Shown: positions 63,788 through 64,000 of the stretch, in pieces
Layout: the number at the start of each line of letters is the position of its first letter
How positions within the stretch are numbered: position 1 is the stretch's first letter
Source: Flavobacterium sp. HSC-61S13
GTDB taxonomy: Bacteria; Bacteroidota; Bacteroidia; Flavobacteriales; Flavobacteriaceae
DNA: 64,000 bases
Direction: 5' to 3'
Assembly: GCF_024171535.1 (NCBI RefSeq)
Contig: NZ_JALJZV010000002.1
Coordinates: 289,884-353,883, forward strand
Made by a program: the position numbers and the translations under genes
Notes under the pieces: generated by a model
What the model was told of the DNA's origin: nothing
Databases searched by the model: none
Seen by the model: only the letters and a program-made list of their open reading frames with translations

Positions 63788-64000
63788 ACGCCTATGTGTC
63801 CATTTGCCTATATGCCCATTTGCACATATGCGAATACGCACACTCAAGTACAGGCACATCAGCGTATCTGCATCTAAAGCCTATATGCCCATTCGCACAT
63901 ACGCCCATCAGCGTATCAGCGTATCAGCGTATCAGCGTATCAGCGTATCAGCGTATCAGCGTATCAGCGTATCAGCGTATCAGCGTATCAGCGTATCAGC
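63788..64000. repeat. Octanucleotide array, degenerate to homogeneous, running off the window
   Basis: From 63788 the sequence is divisible into 8-bp words of the form NNGC(N)(Y)AT, such as ACGCCTAT, TTGCCTAT, ATGCCCAT, TTGCACAT, TCGCACAT and ACGCCCAT, with a single 1-bp slip at 63876. From 63911 it becomes a perfect tandem run of GCGTATCA (11 copies plus a fragment) to the end of the window. No gene is seen within it. Confidence 0.9.

Noticed and set aside
63689..63877. Frame of 62 codons entering the octamer array
   Set aside because: It overlaps the end of the DUF1684 gene, and its length follows from the repeat lacking stop codons.
1..64000. tRNA, rRNA, CRISPR, insertion sequence, prophage or attachment site
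   Set aside because: None could be recognised by eye on either strand. The short tandem repeats have no spacers and so are not CRISPR.

Overview
The window is an AT-rich chromosomal stretch from a member of the Flavobacteriaceae (phylum Bacteroidota). The assignment rests on a SusC/SusD outer-membrane pair, a type IX secretion (T9SS) sorting domain, a fused MurF-alanine racemase, lipoproteins with Bacteroidota-type lipoboxes, a DUF3127 protein, and promoters with the TAnnTTTG -7 element instead of a sigma-70 -10 box. No Shine-Dalgarno pattern is evident. There are no rRNA, tRNA, CRISPR, phage or transposase genes that I can see.

Layout. 0.1-6.9 kb: a giant SpvB/RHS surface protein with a HEYGH metalloprotease-like tip and a tiny T9SS-sorted partner. 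7-21 kb: mostly housekeeping (symporter, aat, DUF3127, flavin reductase, histidine kinase, HIT, greA, BI-1, phosphopantetheinyl transferase, ahcY). Within it lies a thiamine module: a PnuC-family transporter, arfB, a TPP riboswitch and a TonB-dependent receptor. 21-24 kb: two paralogous small exported two-cysteine proteins, a MauE/DoxX-like membrane protein and a propeller-like protein, which form a poorly described cluster. 24.5-31 kb: a SusC-SusD-zinc metallohydrolase-DUF4302 uptake operon. 31-34 kb: mscL and murF-alr. 34.4-40.2 kb: a sulfur module (SoxB-like hydrolase, DsrE-like protein, two YeeE/YedE half-transporters, a Crp/Fnr regulator, and a persulfide dioxygenase-rhodanese fusion). 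40-64 kb: lepA, a phosphoesterase-Omp85 fusion, an HD-Pycsar effector-like protein, a GAF protein, ecotin, dusB, mscS, a C1B peptidase, a UbiB kinase, an S9 peptidase, a glutamate-type symporter, DedA, mtgA, a helical lipoprotein, Dps and DUF1684. The window ends inside an octanucleotide repeat array.

How the parts work together. The most striking result is regulatory. Three copies of a GTAAC-N4-GTTAC palindrome (FNR-box geometry) lie before the dsrE-soxB-like, yeeE and persulfide dioxygenase transcripts. Each is followed at exactly 22 nt by a -7-like element, which places the operator near -42 as in class II Crp/Fnr activation. The Crp/Fnr gene inside the cluster is the obvious candidate regulator, so the 34.4-40.2 kb block reads as one self-regulated sulfane-sulfur import and oxidation regulon. 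The thiamine module is tied to vitamin uptake by its riboswitch. Most transcription units end in clear hairpin-plus-T-tract terminators, many of them between convergent genes.
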